Positions 23,213 through 35,905 are shown, numbered from the stretch's first letter. The stretch: 64,000 bases of DNA from Reticulitermes speratus (GCA_021186555.1 JAJKFL010000006.1:4244715-4308714); one strand, 5' to 3'. Made by a program: numbers and translations. The notes: a model not told the origin generated them from the letters alone.

Positions 23213-24210
23213 CAATTAAAATTAGTCTTTATTTAAGCGGTCAGCATTTCAAAAAAATATTTATTTTCACAAATTTTTTTTTTCCGACCGTTCCCCTTTC
23301 CTTTACAGCAACCCCAACAGATCTGTTGCTCGTCTCCAGAACACAGTCAGTAAGTCTTCCTTGCTGTATAATTCACAGCTCCACTTACAACAAATACAGA
23401 CCGCTGTTGTTCAACAAGCAACTTGCGTTACACCCTATAGACACACTGTCTCTAGGTCTCTTGTAGTGTACCTATTGAAAGACTCGTCTGTCCCTTGCGC
23501 ATTTCGCTTTTATTTCCTATTCGCTGCATGCCTTTTCTGGTTCGGCCAGGCGATACTAATACAGATTCAAAGAGTCGGTTTGTAAATGCATTATAGCCAG
23601 ATTCATTTATATTCAAAGGCAGCATCCAGACCCTAAGCTGCTCGTGCTACTACTTTCAGGCTCTGTGCTATCATCTCTCCTCTCCCTTAACCCCCTGTTT
23701 CCTGTCTATCATTCAATATCTCTCTTTTATATTCTCTACCTTAAAATAGTATTTATATTTTTTTGTTGACTAAATACTCCAGTATACATTCATCCCCATC
23801 CCTTATATATTATTCATGATATAAATAATTCCCTTCTTGTAACGTACCCTCTTCCTCTTACTAGCTTCAACTAAAATTCTCACACTTCAAATACGACATC
23901 CTGACCACTTACGATAAAATAAAATATATTCGTTTATCTTGCGAGGATACGCTAATTGGTTGATTAGCGAGTGGCCGCCAAACACACTTTTCACATTGGG
24001 AACACACCTGCCATCTAGTAAATACCGCAAGAACGACTTAAGAATCACAGGTAAGCTCAACCGATAAGGAGAAATTTCTTAACATAGGCCTACTACGTAA
24101 GCTAAAACGTATTCCACTAAGATATATTTAGCATAATATTAAATAAACACCCTCTACATCTACTTTTACAGCCTGTAACTACACGACAACGGATATAATG
24201 TAGAATTCAC
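23213..24210. other. Unassigned sequence
   Basis: AT-rich and unrecognised. No splice-framed exon or repeat family visible to me. Confidence 0.4.
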
Positions 24211-24224
24211 GAACTATGTCTTCT

Positions 24225-24729
24225 TCTTCTTCTTCGGTGGCACTACAGTCCAATGCGGACCTTCGCCTCCTTAATGGCCCTTTCCCAGTCCACTCTATTT
24301 TTTTACCTTTCTTTCCAGTTGTTAATTTTACACGTCTTAATGTCTGTTTGTACACAATTCCACCATCTGTTTCTTGGTCGTCCTCTTGGTCGACTTCCTT
24401 GGGGATTATTATTAAATACTTGACTTACTGTTCTTTTACTCTCCGTTCTGTTAACACGACCAATCCATTCCAGCCGACTTATTCTGACAAATGACAGTAT
24501 ATCTAAATGTCCAAACACCTGCTTTAGTTCCTTGTTATGTCGCTTTCTCCAATTTTCATTTACTTTAAATGCCCCCGAATATTCTTCTCAAAATTTTTCG
24601 TTCAAAAACTGCCAGCCCTTTAGCAATGTCCACACTTCTGCTCCGTATGTTACCACAGGTCTTATTGATGTCTTATAAATTTTAACTTTTTCTGCTCTAC
24701 ATACTGACTGACTCTTTAGTAAAGGAAGA
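24225..24729 (-). mobile_element. LINE-3 lineage, 5'-truncated, 14-bp target duplication
   Basis: The minus strand encodes RISRLEWIGRVNRTESKRTV, SRPRGRPRNRWWNCVQTDI and, upstream, a diverged TSIRPVVTYGAE-like stretch. This is the typical C-terminal end of a non-LTR retrotransposon protein, distinct from LINE-1 and LINE-2. The 3' tail is (GAA)n. Direct repeats GAACTATGTCTTCT at 24211-24224 and 24730-24743 frame it exactly. Frame breaks show it is dead. Confidence 0.85.
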
Positions 24730-24743
24730 GAACTATGTCTTCT

Positions 24744-25250
24744 ATTCTGGTTAAATTAATGACGTTTAAAAACTTTATAATATACAGAGTTTAAAAATAA
24801 CAGGCTGATCCTAAACTACGAGTCAATGATATTACGATCACTATTCCTCACTCGCCTGACGGTAGCGCCACAGAAACCTACCGGTACTACACGTGCGGGA
24901 TAATATTAAACAGAACTCATGTACATTAAGTTGTGGAGATTGAAACCAAATACGCGAAATCACAACGAAGCTCAATCAGTTTGAAACTTCGGGCGGCTTT
25001 GCAATGTTATTTATAATACATACAATTTGCGGTACAAAAACCAATGGAAAAAAAAGAAATCCCATGTGCATATGGCAATTAATTTAAAGTGAAATAAGCA
25101 ATCGCAATAACGCGAGACACAATAGAGATGACGAGGACAAAACTGGGTTTTAAAAACAGAATGGATATTGTTCATTGTTTAAAATATGGGCTTAGTTCAT
25201 AGGATGTTCCAGAAGTTTGCTTCGCTTCCCTATTCAAGCTGTAATTTTTC
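24744..25250. other. Unassigned sequence
   Basis: No gene or repeat recognised. Confidence 0.4.
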
Positions 25251-25253
25251 TTC

Positions 25254-25505
25254 AATGGCTCGACAGCCCCTTGGGGGCCTAGGCCGCCTCATTATCGAGG
25301 CTTCACGATCACAATCAGACACACCACATTCGGTAGGACTCCTCTGGACGAGTGATCAGCCCGTCGCAGAGACCTCTACCTGACAACACACAACAGTCAC
25401 AACAGACAAACATCCATGCCCTCGACGGGATTCGAACCCACAATCCTAGTAAGCGAGCGGCCGTAGACCGACGCCTTAGACCGCACGGCCACTGAGATCA
25501 GCAAA
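25254..25505 (-). mobile_element. SINE-C copy
   Basis: Minus copy: GACAGCCCCTTGGGGGCCTA at the 3' side. The B box is at the right (reverse complement of GGGATTCGAACCCA), followed by CGCCTTAGACCGCACGGCCA. Confidence 0.87.
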
Positions 25506-25589
25506 GCTGTCATTATCATAACTATTTTATTTATGACTAATTAATGACTGAAGCTGGAACCCAATTCCAAATTTTTTTATACTAGGCAC

Positions 25590-25668
25590 GTACAGTAACC
25601 AACACAACCATCTCTCCCATGTGTGCTACATGTCCTGTCCATCTAATATTCATTGATTTTCTCACCTT
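25590..25668 (-). mobile_element. LINE-2 short fragment
   Basis: The minus translation VRKSMNIRWTGHVAHMGEM matches the [19 protein letters not shown] stretch of the main LINE-2. It breaks directly into a SINE-A. Confidence 0.55.
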
Positions 25669-25671
25669 GGG

Positions 25672-25950
25672 GATAGCGTAGTCGGTGTAGCGACTAGCTA
25701 CGGGCAGAACTATCCGGAGTTCAAATTCCGGCAAAGGAAACAAGTTTTCTTCTTCTCCAAAACCGCCCACACCAGCTCTGGGGCCCACCTAGCCGCCTAT
25801 TCAGTGGGTACCGAATTTATTTCCCGAGGGTAAAGCGGTCAGTGTGTGAAGTTGAACATCACTTCCGTCAGTGATAAGGTTAAGAATGAGTGGACCCATA
25901 CCTCTACTCCCCTTATATGTCTTAATGGCATGGACAGACGTTTTTAATTT
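25672..25950 (+). mobile_element. SINE-A copy
   Basis: Head GGGGATAGCGTAGTCGGTGT, B-box region GGAGTTCAAATTCCGG, body TTTCCCGAGGGTAAAGCGG and AGTGGACCCATACCTCTACT. Nearly full length. Confidence 0.8.
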
Positions 25951-26060
25951 ATTTAATATTCAACTGGAAATTCAAAGAAATCAACACAAATTCGCTATTA
26001 GTTTCCGCGCATGTCGAGTCTCTGGAGAGTGGCCTTTTTAGAATGTTAAGTTACCCTGCA
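25951..26060. other. Short unassigned gap
   Basis: Sequence between SINE-A and the LINE-2 target duplication; nothing recognised. Confidence 0.5.
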
Positions 26061-26198
26061 CCTTTAATACAAACTAACTAACTAACTAACTCCATGGAGC
26101 AGAGTCCTTCTTGAGAAGCTAACAGTTCCTTAGCTAGTCAAGAAATTCCCCACGTTTTATAGAACCCGAAGGTTCATTACCGCACTCACAACAGCCTG

Positions 26199-27945
26199 TC
26201 ACCCGTCCCTATCCTGAGCCATATCAATCCAGTCCATGCCTCCCCATCCCATTTCTTGAAGATCCATTTTAATATTATCCTCCCATCTACGCCTGGGTCT
26301 TCCAAGTGGTCTCCTTCCCTCAGGTCTCCCCACCAAAACCCTGTATGCACCTCTCCCCTCACCCATACGTGCTACATGCCCCGCCCACCTTATTCTTCTT
26401 GATTTGATCACCCTAATAATATTTGGTGATGAGTACAGATCATTAAGTTCCTCGTTATGTAGTCTTCTCCACTCCCCTGTTACCCCGTCCCTCTTAGGCC
26501 CAAATATCCCCCTCAGCACCCTATTCTCGAACACCCTCAGCCTATGTTCCTCCCTCAGTGCGACAGACCAAGTCTCACACCCATACAAAACAACAACAAA
26601 ATTACAGTTCTGTATATCTTAATGTTTGTATTTTTGTACAGCAAACTGTAAGACACAAGATCCTGCACCGAATGATAACAAGCATTACGTGACTTCAATC
26701 TGCTATTAATTTCTTCCTGAATAGAATTTAAATTTTTTAGGTTTGTTCCCAAATATTTGAACTGTTCCACCCTTTCAAACAATTTATTATCTAACTTTAT
26801 GTTGTAATTTTGTCCTGCATTCTGATCTCCAGACATGACCATGTACTTAGTTTTCTCAGCATTTACTTCTAGACCAATCTCCTTACAAGCGACTACCAAA
26901 GCTTCTGTGTTTTTCTTTATAGCATGTACACTTCCACCCAATATATTAACATCATCAGCATAACCACAAGCTGATGTGTACCATTTAATTTCAAGCCCTC
27001 CTGGTTTGCCTGAACCCTCCTAATGGCATATTCCAAAGCAAAGTTGAAAAACAATGGCGATAAAGCATCTCCCTGTTTCAAACCATTCTTAACAGTAAAT
27101 GTGTCAGACAAATGTTTGCCTACCCGGACTCTGCTTTAGGTTTCATTTAGACATATTTTTACGAACCTTACTAGTTTCACAGTGATACCAAATTCAATGA
27201 GAATATTATACAAGACCTCCCTCCTAACTGAATCATAGGCTTTCTTGAAGTCTATAAATAGCTGATGCACTGCCTCATTGTATTCACATTTTTTCTCAAG
27301 TATTTGACGAATGCACAATATACGATCAGTAGCCGACCTGTTACGTCTAAATGCACACTGATGATCCCCAATAATTTCCTCTGTATATGGAGTTAAATTT
27401 GACAGAAGTATGTTGGATAGAATTTTGTATGTGGTTGACAAAAGTGATATGCCTCGATAATTACTGCAATCTGTTTTATCACCCTTCATATAAATAGGTA
27501 CAATTATTGACTCCTTCCACTGCTCAGGCAATTCCTCTTTATTCCAAATAGAATTAATAAGTTTATGGATCTCAGAACGAATTGTCCTACCTCCTGCTTT
27601 AATCAGTTCTGCTGGAATTTGATCAACACTTGGTGATTTGTGCCTTTTTAACTTTCCAATAGCCATCTCAACCTCAGAGTCACTGGGCTCAGGCACCAGT
27701 GGCTCTGCTGTCTGTACTTCAGTCTGCCTAACATCATTAACCCCACGTACATTCAATAGCTGAAAGATATGATTCCTCCATCTAGCCAAAATACTGTGGC
27801 AGTCTGCAACCAGATCACCTTTCTCATCCTTCACTACATTAGATCTAGGCTGGTAACCCTTCCTAAAGTCACTGATGCCCCTATACAAGTCTCTGATATT
27901 CTTGTTCTTACCGTTTGTTTCAAGTTCATTAATTTTAGCTTTCAA
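26199..27945 (-). pseudogene. LINE-2 reverse transcriptase and C-terminal domain, frame-broken
   Basis: RT blocks in order: KGDKTDCSNYRGISLLSTTY, DHQCAFRRNRSATDRI, LFIDFKKAYDSVRRE (motif A, catalytic Asp). Then a TAA at about 27133 in the same frame, [15 protein letters not shown] (motif B), a frame change, [10 protein letters not shown] (motif C, about 26935-26965), NAEKTKYMV and VEQFKYLGTNL. After another frame change come [40 protein letters not shown] and [11 protein letters not shown]. All catalytic residues are still readable, but in different frames. Confidence 0.9.
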
Positions 27946-29065
27946 ATATTCCTCTTTTTGTTCCTGAAATATCTACTAGCTTCACGTCTTACATTGTTCA
28001 GATTATCTAGGTTAGTTTGGTTTGGATTCTGTAAACACTGCATTTTAGCCTGCTTCCTTTGATCTAAAAATTTTGAACATTCTTCGTCAAACCATGGTTT
28101 ATGCTGCTTCCTTTCATACAGCCCTAGACTCTCTTTAGCTGAGATTTTGATACTCTCTTTAATGTTTTCCCAAGCCCTATTTATGTCCTCACTAACATTT
28201 AAGTTCTCCAAAGCTGCAAACCTGTTTGAGATCTTTATCTGACACTGTTTCCTAACCTCTAGTTCGCTTAGCTTCTTGAGATTAAATCTCTCCGCACCAC
28301 ACTTCTGTGCTGCTTGTTTCATTACCGCCAGTCTTTCCCTAACTTTTGCAACCACCAGATAGTGATCAGTATCACAGTCAGCTCCCCTGAAAGATCGCAC
28401 ATACAGTGTACTTGAAGGCCATCTCCTATCTATCAATACGTGATCAATCTGATTATGAGTCTTCCCATCAGGAGAGGTCCAGGTGTATTTATGAATATTT
28501 AGGTGCCGGAACATCGTGCTCTTAACAACTAGATCTTTTGATGTGGCAAAGTTTACAACTCTAACACCGTTATCATTACTATCCTCATGTAAACTCTCAT
28601 TCCCGATCGTCGGTTTGAAAGTATCGTCCCTCCCCAATTTTGCATTAAAATCTCCTAACAGAATTTTCATATGGTACTTAGGAAAATGATCGAAAACCTG
28701 TTCCAATTCCTCATATAAACTGTCCTTTGAGTCATCACTTTTCTCCTCAGTCGCTGCATGCACATTCACAACAACGATATCACACCACGACCTCTCAGCA
28801 CCATATATGACATCCTATCACTAACAAACTCTACTCTCTTAATTGCTGATACTATTCTCTGATGTACAAAAAACCTGTTCCCAGTTGGTGACTTTCATTT
28901 CCTTTGCCATATACAAAAGTATAATCCCTGCTCTTACTGTGCCTCCTTTGTCCCACCTAACCTCCTGCACACCCACTAAATACAATTTATACCTCGCTAA
29001 TTCCCTGGCCACTGTCATAAGTGACCCTGACCTATACAGGCTCCTCACGTTCCATGTCCCAAATC
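27946..29065 (-). pseudogene. LINE-2 AP-endonuclease region, frame-broken
   Basis: The frame opens GTWNVRSLYRSGSL and VGVQEVRWDKGG (residues holding the catalytic Glu). After frame changes near 28770-28840 it continues with ILLGDFNAKLG (GDFNA motif), YTWTSPDGKTHNQIDHVLID and GADCDTDHYLV, the usual terminal Asp-His motif. This enzyme family nicks target DNA to prime reverse transcription. A further basic linker (CSKFLDQRKQAKMQ) leads to the RT, with a one-base frame change at about 27945. Confidence 0.88.
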
Positions 29066-29159
29066 CCTTTAATACAAAATATGACACAAATATACGATGC
29101 TGACGTCACCAATCCACCTCAAAATCTAATTTAAATCTCCGAATGTTGGCAGCTTTACT

Positions 29160-29305
29160 GTTAGAGCGCGGTATGAGTTTCTCACAGCAGTGCCTACGAA
29201 GAACAGTCTTCTGGGACTTGACGCCATCTAGTCTGGTACAAGTTCACAATCCTCGGGGTACCCTGAAGAGAGGCATTAGGTTCCTCTGAAAAGTTGGTAA
29301 ATATG
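29160..29305 (+). repeat. PAL-2 fragment, degraded
   Basis: Reads TTTCTCACAGCAGTGCCTAC, GTCTTCTGGGACTTGACGCC, and later ATTATACGGCGTCGCATAAC. The order matches the copies at 54560-54700 and 59455-59525. The hairpin itself is lost. Confidence 0.5.
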
Positions 29306-29408
29306 TATGAAATTATACGGCGTCGCATAACGAAGGACACTACTATCCTCGAATTTAGAAACGGTGGACACTTTCTCCATAAACATGAACTTCACTCCTG
29401 TAATTACA

Positions 29409-31361
29409 AAAACGTGTGTTGGGCAAGGTATTATCACGTACATATCAAAAACGTGTGTTGGGCAAGGTATTATCACGTACGTATTACGAACGTGTGTTGG
29501 GCAAGGTATTATCACGTACGTATTACGAACGTGTGTTGGGCAAGGTATTATCACGTACGTATTACGAACGTGTGTTGGGCAAGGTATTATCACGTACGTA
29601 TCACGAACGTGTGTTGGGCAAGGTATTATCAAGTACGTATCACAAACGTGTGTTGGGCAAGGTATTATCAAGTACGTATCACGAACGTGTGTTGGGCAAG
29701 GTATTATCACGTACGTATCACGAACGTGTGTTGGGCAAGGTATTATCAAGTACGTATCACGAACGTGTGTTGGGCAAGGTATTATCACGTACGTATCACG
29801 AACGTGTGTTGGGCAAGGTATTATCACGTACGTATCACGAACGTGTGTTGGGCAAGGTATTATCACGTACGTATCACGAACGTGTGTTGGGCAAGGTATC
29901 ACGTACGTATCACGAACGTGTGTTGGGCAAGGTATTATCACGTACGTATCACGAACGTGTGTTGGGCAAGGTATCACGTACGTATCACGAACGTGTGTTG
30001 GCAAGGTATTATCACGTACGTATCACGAATGTGTGTTGGGCAAGGTATTATCACGTACGTATCACGAACGTGTGTTGGGCAAGGTATCACGTACGTATCA
30101 CGAACGTGTGTTGGGCAAGGTATTATCACGTACGTATCACGAACGTGTGTTGGGCAAGGTATTATCACGTACGTATCACGAACGTGTGTTGGGCAAGGTA
30201 TTATCACGTACGTATCACGAACGTGTGTTGGGCAAGGTATTATCACGTACGTATCACGAACGTGTGTTGGGCAAGGTATCACGTACGTATCACGAACGTG
30301 TGTTGGGCAAGGTATTATCACGTACGTATCACGAACGTGTGTTGGGCAAGGTATTATCACGTACGTATCACGAACGTGTGTTGGGCAAGGTATTATCACG
30401 TACGTATCACGAATGTGTGTTGGGCAAGGTATTATCACGTACGTATCACGAACGTGTGTTGGGCAAGGTATCACGTACGTATCACGAACGTGTGTTGGGC
30501 AAGGTATTATCACGTACGTATCACGAACGTGTGTTGGGCAAGGTATTATCACGTACGTATCACGAACGTGTGTTGGGCAAGGTATTATCACGTACGTATC
30601 ACGAACGTGTGTTGGGCAAGGTATCACGTACGTATCACGAACGTGTGTTGGGCAAGGTATTATCACGTACGTATCACGAACGTGTGTTGGGCAAGGTATT
30701 ATCACGTACGTATCACGAACGTGTGTTGGGCAAGGTATTATCACGTACGTATCACGAATGTGTGTTGGGCAAGGTATTATCACGTACGTATCACGAACGT
30801 GTGTTGGGCAAGGTATCACGTACGTATCACGAACGTGTGTTGGGCAAGGTATTATCACGTACGTATCACGAACGTGTGTTGGGCAAGGTATTATCACGTA
30901 CGTATCACGAACGTGTGTTGGGCAAGGTATTATCACGTACGTATCACGAACGTGTGTTGGGCAAGGTATTATCACGTACGTATCACGAACGTGTGTTGGG
31001 CAAGGTATTATCACGTACGTATCACGAATGTGTGTTGGGCAAGGTATTATCACGTACGTATCACGAACGTGTGTTGGGCAAGGTATCACGTACGTATCAC
31101 GAACGTGTGTTGGGCAAGGTATTATCACGTACGTATCACGAATGTGTGTTGGGCAAGGTATTATCACGTACGTATCACGAACGTGTGTTGGGCAAGGTAT
31201 CACGTACGTATCACGAACGTGTGTTGGGCAAGGTATTATCACGTACGTATCACGAACGTGTGTTGGGCAAGGTATCACGTACGTATCACGAACGTGTGTT
31301 GGGCAAGGTATTATCACGTACGTATCACGAACGTGTGTTGGGCAAGGTATTATCACGTACG
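29409..31361. repeat. 39/36-bp array, about 51 units
   Basis: The unit contains CGTGTGTTGGGCAAGGTATT and ATCACGTACGTATCACGAA. Most units are 39 bp; about ten are 36 bp, missing one TTA. Both lengths are multiples of three and the unit has no stop in several frames, so frames of 450-720 codons stay open on both strands. Identical periodic peptides (such as CVGQGIITYVSRT) in several frames at once are the mark of a satellite, not a protein. The left units are more divergent (ATTACGAAC, AAGTACG), the interior is homogenised. Confidence 0.95.
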
Positions 31362-31394
31362 CAGTTGGTAGCATTGTTTCTCTTTCGTTAGACA

Positions 31395-31845
31395 GGCAGG
31401 ACTGCTCACGTTGTACCAGTGACGCAGTACAGACGCCAGCACGCGGTTAGTTACTTACAAAATGTCCTACGTCTGACGGAACACGCATAAATGTAATTTC
31501 ATGTACACCCATAAAGACACGTATGGCCTTCCCTGTGCCGACTTTCACGAAACTCACAAATTTTCAACAGCAATATGCACAGACATCTTGTGCTGAATTT
31601 CATCTAAATCGGAGAGCAAATGTCGAAAGTATGAATCAAAATTCATTGACGCCCTTATGTAAAGTATGGCTTCCATCGCACGGATTTTCACGAAACTAAT
31701 GCTTGGTCGATAACTTTTTGTAACTTCTAGACTGAATTCATGAAAACTGAAGACACGGTTCAGCCGCTGACACTAGGTCAGACACAGACAGACGTAGTCA
31801 CTGCATAAGGCGTTCGTTTCTGCTTCGTAAAGAACGCCTTATCGC
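31395..31845 (+). repeat. Repeat F, partial copy
   Basis: Shares CGCATAAATGTAATTTCATG, CTTCCCTGTGCCGACTTTCA, CGAAACTCACAAATTTTCAA and ACGGATTTTCACGAAACTAA with the copies at 2786 and 55560. It ends in ACAGACAGACGTAGTCACTG. Non-coding. Confidence 0.7.
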
Positions 31846-31884
31846 AGACTCATGTTTACTTGTCACGTCCAAAAATGTCACACC

Positions 31885-32540
31885 TCATTTTTAGTTAACT
31901 GATGTCAGTATAATTAATTTTTAGTTAACTGATGTCAGTATAATTAATTTTAATTAACTGATGTCAGTATAATTAATTTTTAGTTAACTGATGTCAGTAT
32001 AATTAATTTGTAGTTAGTTGATGTCAGTATAATTAGTTTTTAGTTAACTGATGTCAGTATAATTAATTTGTAGTTAACTGATGTCAGTACAACTCATTTT
32101 TAGTTAACTGATGTCAGTACAACTCATTTTTAGTTAACTGATGTCAGTATAATTAATTTTTAGTTAACTGATGTCAGTGTAATTAATTTTAGTTAACTGA
32201 TGTAAGTATAATTAACTGATGTCAGTACAATTAATTTTTAGTTAACTGATGTCAGTATAATTAATTTTAGTTAACTGATGTCAGTATAATTAATTTGTAG
32301 TTAACTGATGTCAGTATAATTAATTTTTAGTTAACTGATGTCAGTACAATTAACTGATGTCAGTACAATTAATTTTTAGTTAACTGATGTCAGTATAATT
32401 AATTTTAGTTAACTGATGTCAGTATAATTAATTTTAGTTAACTGATATCAGTACAATTAATTTTTAGTTAACTAATGTCAGTATAATTAATTTTTAGTTA
32501 ACTGATGTCAGTACAATTAACTGATGTCAGTACAATTAAT
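31885..32540. repeat. 30-bp AT-rich array, about 22 units
   Basis: The unit contains TTTTTAGTTAACTGATGTCA and GTATAATTAA. Lengths vary by one base in the T run, and a few units are truncated to ACTGATGTCAGTACAATTA. It starts where repeat F ends. Confidence 0.95.
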
Positions 32541-32544
32541 CAAC

Positions 32545-33600
32545 GCATTTCCGCATCTTCACCAGTTAATTCCATGTATATTACTCAATCGTTGGAAGAA
32601 TCCTTCTTAGACACAGAAAAATTCTGTTAAATTTCGTATTCTTCTCTTGTGCTAGGACTGAGACTCAAAATTTTGGTGATTCAGAAACACGTCACATGCG
32701 TTCTGACAATAACGTCTTTATATAGCCGTCACAGTTCAGTCTACAAATTGATGTGCTTCTTAGGCCTACGTGAAAAAGGAATTCGTATATAAAGCCGCCA
32801 TCCGCTGCTGAATGTAATATTGAACGGGATAGCTTGCGGTGACGCTCAAGATGCTCCTTTCCTATTGGTTCAAGAGGAGCATAACAATCAGTCCCCGTGG
32901 GCTCTGAGAGAGGGTGGCATCCGCCCCTATCACCTCGACACAAATAACCAAGGTTTCTGCTACAGTATACGGAGTATATTGTCATTTCTGCCCTGTTAAA
33001 CACAATCTTCACACCAGCCACCCCTGTTTCCACTACTAATCCTAACCCCAATTTTATCCTACTCACTCCTTGATATTATAAATCACAGCATCCTATGAGG
33101 CAAGAGAATGACTGGTGATGACGGTGATGAGAAAAGATCCTAAGGTTTCCCGACTCACACGATCAAAATTAGTGCAAAGTGCAGAAAAATGCGGTAGTCT
33201 TCACGGCCCTCCCTTCAACTGCCAACCCTCCCATTTACCACCCAGCAACCTCCCCAAATTTCCTCATTTGATGCTGAGAGAGTAAGGGTGAGGGAATGGT
33301 AATTGGGTGTGAAATCGCTTGATAGAAATACCTCGCCTGGGAATGCCGGCAGCGAGATGTTTGCTGGTCCAACGCTTTCGCTATGAAACTCAACTACACC
33401 TTCAGCGAGAGGCCCGCCCGGGTCCCGTAAAGAACACATTGTGGGCCTGGTCCAGGGGGCGCGTCCTACGTAAGTGAGACAGGTAGGGCCTCAGAGAGTA
33501 CGTAAGCCAGGGCATTATGAGCTACTAACAGATAGCCAATGAGCTACCGGTAGGACAACCTACGCAGCCAGCGAATGAGCGAGTGAGCTAATGAGCTAAA
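32545..33600. other. Unassigned sequence
   Basis: Two minus open frames (32692-33066 and 33215-33439) have no motif I recognise and no splice support. The stretch near 33500-33600 has imperfect GAGCTAATGAGC repeats. Confidence 0.35.
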
Positions 33601-33602
33601 AT

Positions 33603-34735
33603 AAATTAACTCTTCAAAGCCCAGTGGTTACTATATGTACCACCATGTTTAACATTCACAAATTCTACGTTCTGCCCACACAGTGTATTTATGTGTTTTG
33701 TGTGGATCTCAGAACAAACAGCGATTATTTCACTGTACAGCATTAACTGACTGGTTTGTATAACTGAGACGGAGTGTGTTTACTGCGCGGTACGGACTGT
33801 ATTTATGTGTTTTGTGTGGATCTCAGAACAAACAGCGATTATTTCACTGTACAACATTAACTGACTGGTTTGTATAACTGAGACGGAGTGTGTTTACTGC
33901 GCGGTACGGACTGTATTTATGTGTTTTGTGTGGATCTCAGAACAAACAGCGATTATTTCACTGTACAACATTAACTGACTGGTTTGTATAACTGAGACGG
34001 AGTGTGTTTACTGCGCGGTACGGACTGTATTTATGTGTTTTGTGTGGATCTCAGAACAAACAGCGATTATTTCACTGTACAACATTAACTGACTGGTTTG
34101 TATAACTGAGACGGAGTGTGTTTACTGCGCGGTACGGACTGTATTTATGTGTTTTGTGTGGATCTCAGAACAAACAGCGATTATTTCACTGTACAACATT
34201 AACTGACTGGTTTGTATAACTGAGACGGAGTGTGTTTACTGCGCGGTACGGACTGTATTTATGTGTTTTGTGTGGATCTCAGAACAAACAGCGATTATTT
34301 CACTGTACAACATTAACTGACTGGTTTGTATAACTGAGACGGAGTGTGTTTACTGCGCGGTACGGACTGTATTTATGTGTTTTGTGTGGATCTGAGAACA
34401 AACAGCGATTATTTCACTGTACAACATTAACTGACTGGTTTGTATAACTGAGACGGAGTGTGTTTACTGCGCGGTACGGACTGTATTTATGTGTTTTGTG
34501 TGGATCTCAGAACAAACAGCGATTATTTCACTGTACAACATTAACTGACTGGTTTGTATAACTGAGACGGAGTGTGTTTACTGCGCGGTACGGACTGTAT
34601 TTATGTGTTTTGTGTGGATCTCAGAACAAACAGCGATTATTTCACTGTACAACATTAACTGACTGGTTTGTATAACTGAGACGGAGTGTGTTTACTGCGC
34701 GGTACGGACTGAATCTTTAAATATAATTCAGGTTA
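33603..34735 (+). repeat. Repeat F, internally deleted, with 9 x 114-bp array
   Basis: Begins with the repeat-F 5' end (AAAGCCCAGTGGTTACTATA, TACCACCATGTTTAACATTC). It skips the middle, then repeats the 3' part nine times: GTGTATTTATGTGTTTTGTG, AGAACAAACAGCGATTATTT, AACTGACTGGTTTGTATAAC, GCGGTACGGACT. The period of 114 is exact from 33795 to 34707. It closes with the unique end GACTGAATCTTTAAATATAA. Units are almost identical. Confidence 0.9.
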
Positions 34736-35870
34736 ATCTTCGTGTTTACAGGCTTAATGAGCGACAGAATGGCAGAGCTGCCAGTAAGTGAGTGCGATCG
34801 AGACAGGACGCTTGCTAAAACTGAGAGAGCAATATATGTCACTCTTTCGTCTGAATTGGGGTGAACTTTTAGCACACATTGTTACATACAGAACGTAACA
34901 TATACATACTCGCATATAGGATATATGTATATGTATGTGTGTGTATGTATATGTGAAATATTAAATAACTTGGGCTATTTTGGACTTCACGCAACATGTA
35001 AGCTTAAATGTTAAGAGTAATAACTGTAGCATCAACATGAACATAGTATCACAAAACAAACGGTTAAAAGAATTACACACACACAAGAAAGATAAGCGAA
35101 CGAATTGTAGACCTGTTGGAAACGTGGGGGATTTATAAAGACTAGTGCTACAGAAGCAAAACACGACAGAATACAGACCAATCACGTGAACATGCTACAG
35201 GGTAACACGAAATAAAATATAAAAGACAGTTGATACATCGAAAATTGTTTTCGTTCTATTTTTAAATGAGATTGGCAAACACGGCCGATTACTCGCAACA
35301 AGTGGCCCGTGTGACAATTGGATTCGCTAGCAAGCAATACCTGGCAGTAATACGAACGACAGAGTGCGGCAAAATGTACCGGAAATTAACGTTAAATGAG
35401 AAAATTATACCGTGCCTGTGGGGTACATTTTGTAACCTCCACCACCACCCCCCTCCCCAGCCTGTGGAAGGTGAATAAAATTGCACCTCGTCTGTGGCAA
35501 ACCTAACACGCCGTTATTCATTTGCGTCACAATTTCGCATTCATCACACTGGAAATATGAAAAGCGTTTCGAAGGGTTACATAACCTGTAGGAAAAACAG
35601 ACAGTCTGTCGTGGAGCACTAACCGTGGTCCGCGGACCACAAATGATTGACAGAATTTCTTGGTTGAGTACCCAATTGTTGTGTTCGGCTAATGGCATTT
35701 TTTTTTGCAGATATTTAGGAAATAAATGATGATTTGGGGCGTTCTACTTCTCTGTGCGCTAGTTTCATCTCTGACGCTACTCAACATATTACGATGAAAC
35801 GTGCTAACGAGCGCACAGCAGTTCATCACTAACAGACTGCACAACAGATGTCACTTATCCACATATAGGA
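34736..35870. other. Unassigned; TATG/GTAT-rich stretch at 34890-34955
   Basis: No gene recognised. The two opposite open frames at 35266-35486 overlap a C-rich stretch and carry no known motif. Confidence 0.4.
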
Positions 35871-35871
35871 G

Positions 35872-35905
35872 ACTACTCCAACATGTTTCGGCTATTTCTA
35901 TTTAC
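35872..35905 (-). repeat. PAL-1 motif fragment
   Basis: CCAACATGTTTCGGCTATTT only; the stem partner is lost. Confidence 0.4.

Larger units (their letters stand above)
26074..29065 (-). mobile_element. LINE-2: RTE-like non-LTR retrotransposon, nearly full coding length
   Basis: A minus-strand element of 2992 bp framed by perfect 13-bp direct repeats CCTTTAATACAAA (26061-26073 and 29066-29078). It ends in (GTTA)n at 26074-26091. From 5' to 3' it encodes an AP-endonuclease, a reverse transcriptase and a C-terminal domain in what was one frame. The 5' end falls just at the start of the endonuclease (FGTWNVRSLY), so little coding sequence is missing. At least five frameshifts and a nonsense change show it is inactive. 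Endonuclease and RT wording resembles RTE/CFDP2-type insect LINEs; the clade is inference. There is no separate gag-like first frame. Confidence 0.92.

Noticed and set aside
29294-31450. Open frames of 650-718 codons, plus a 466-codon frame on the other strand
   Set aside because: They are the 39/36-bp satellite read in several frames at once, with no start context, domain or splice support.
33215-33439. 74-codon minus frame as a conserved exon
   Set aside because: Composition looks protein-like, but I recognise no family and see no phase-compatible splice partner.
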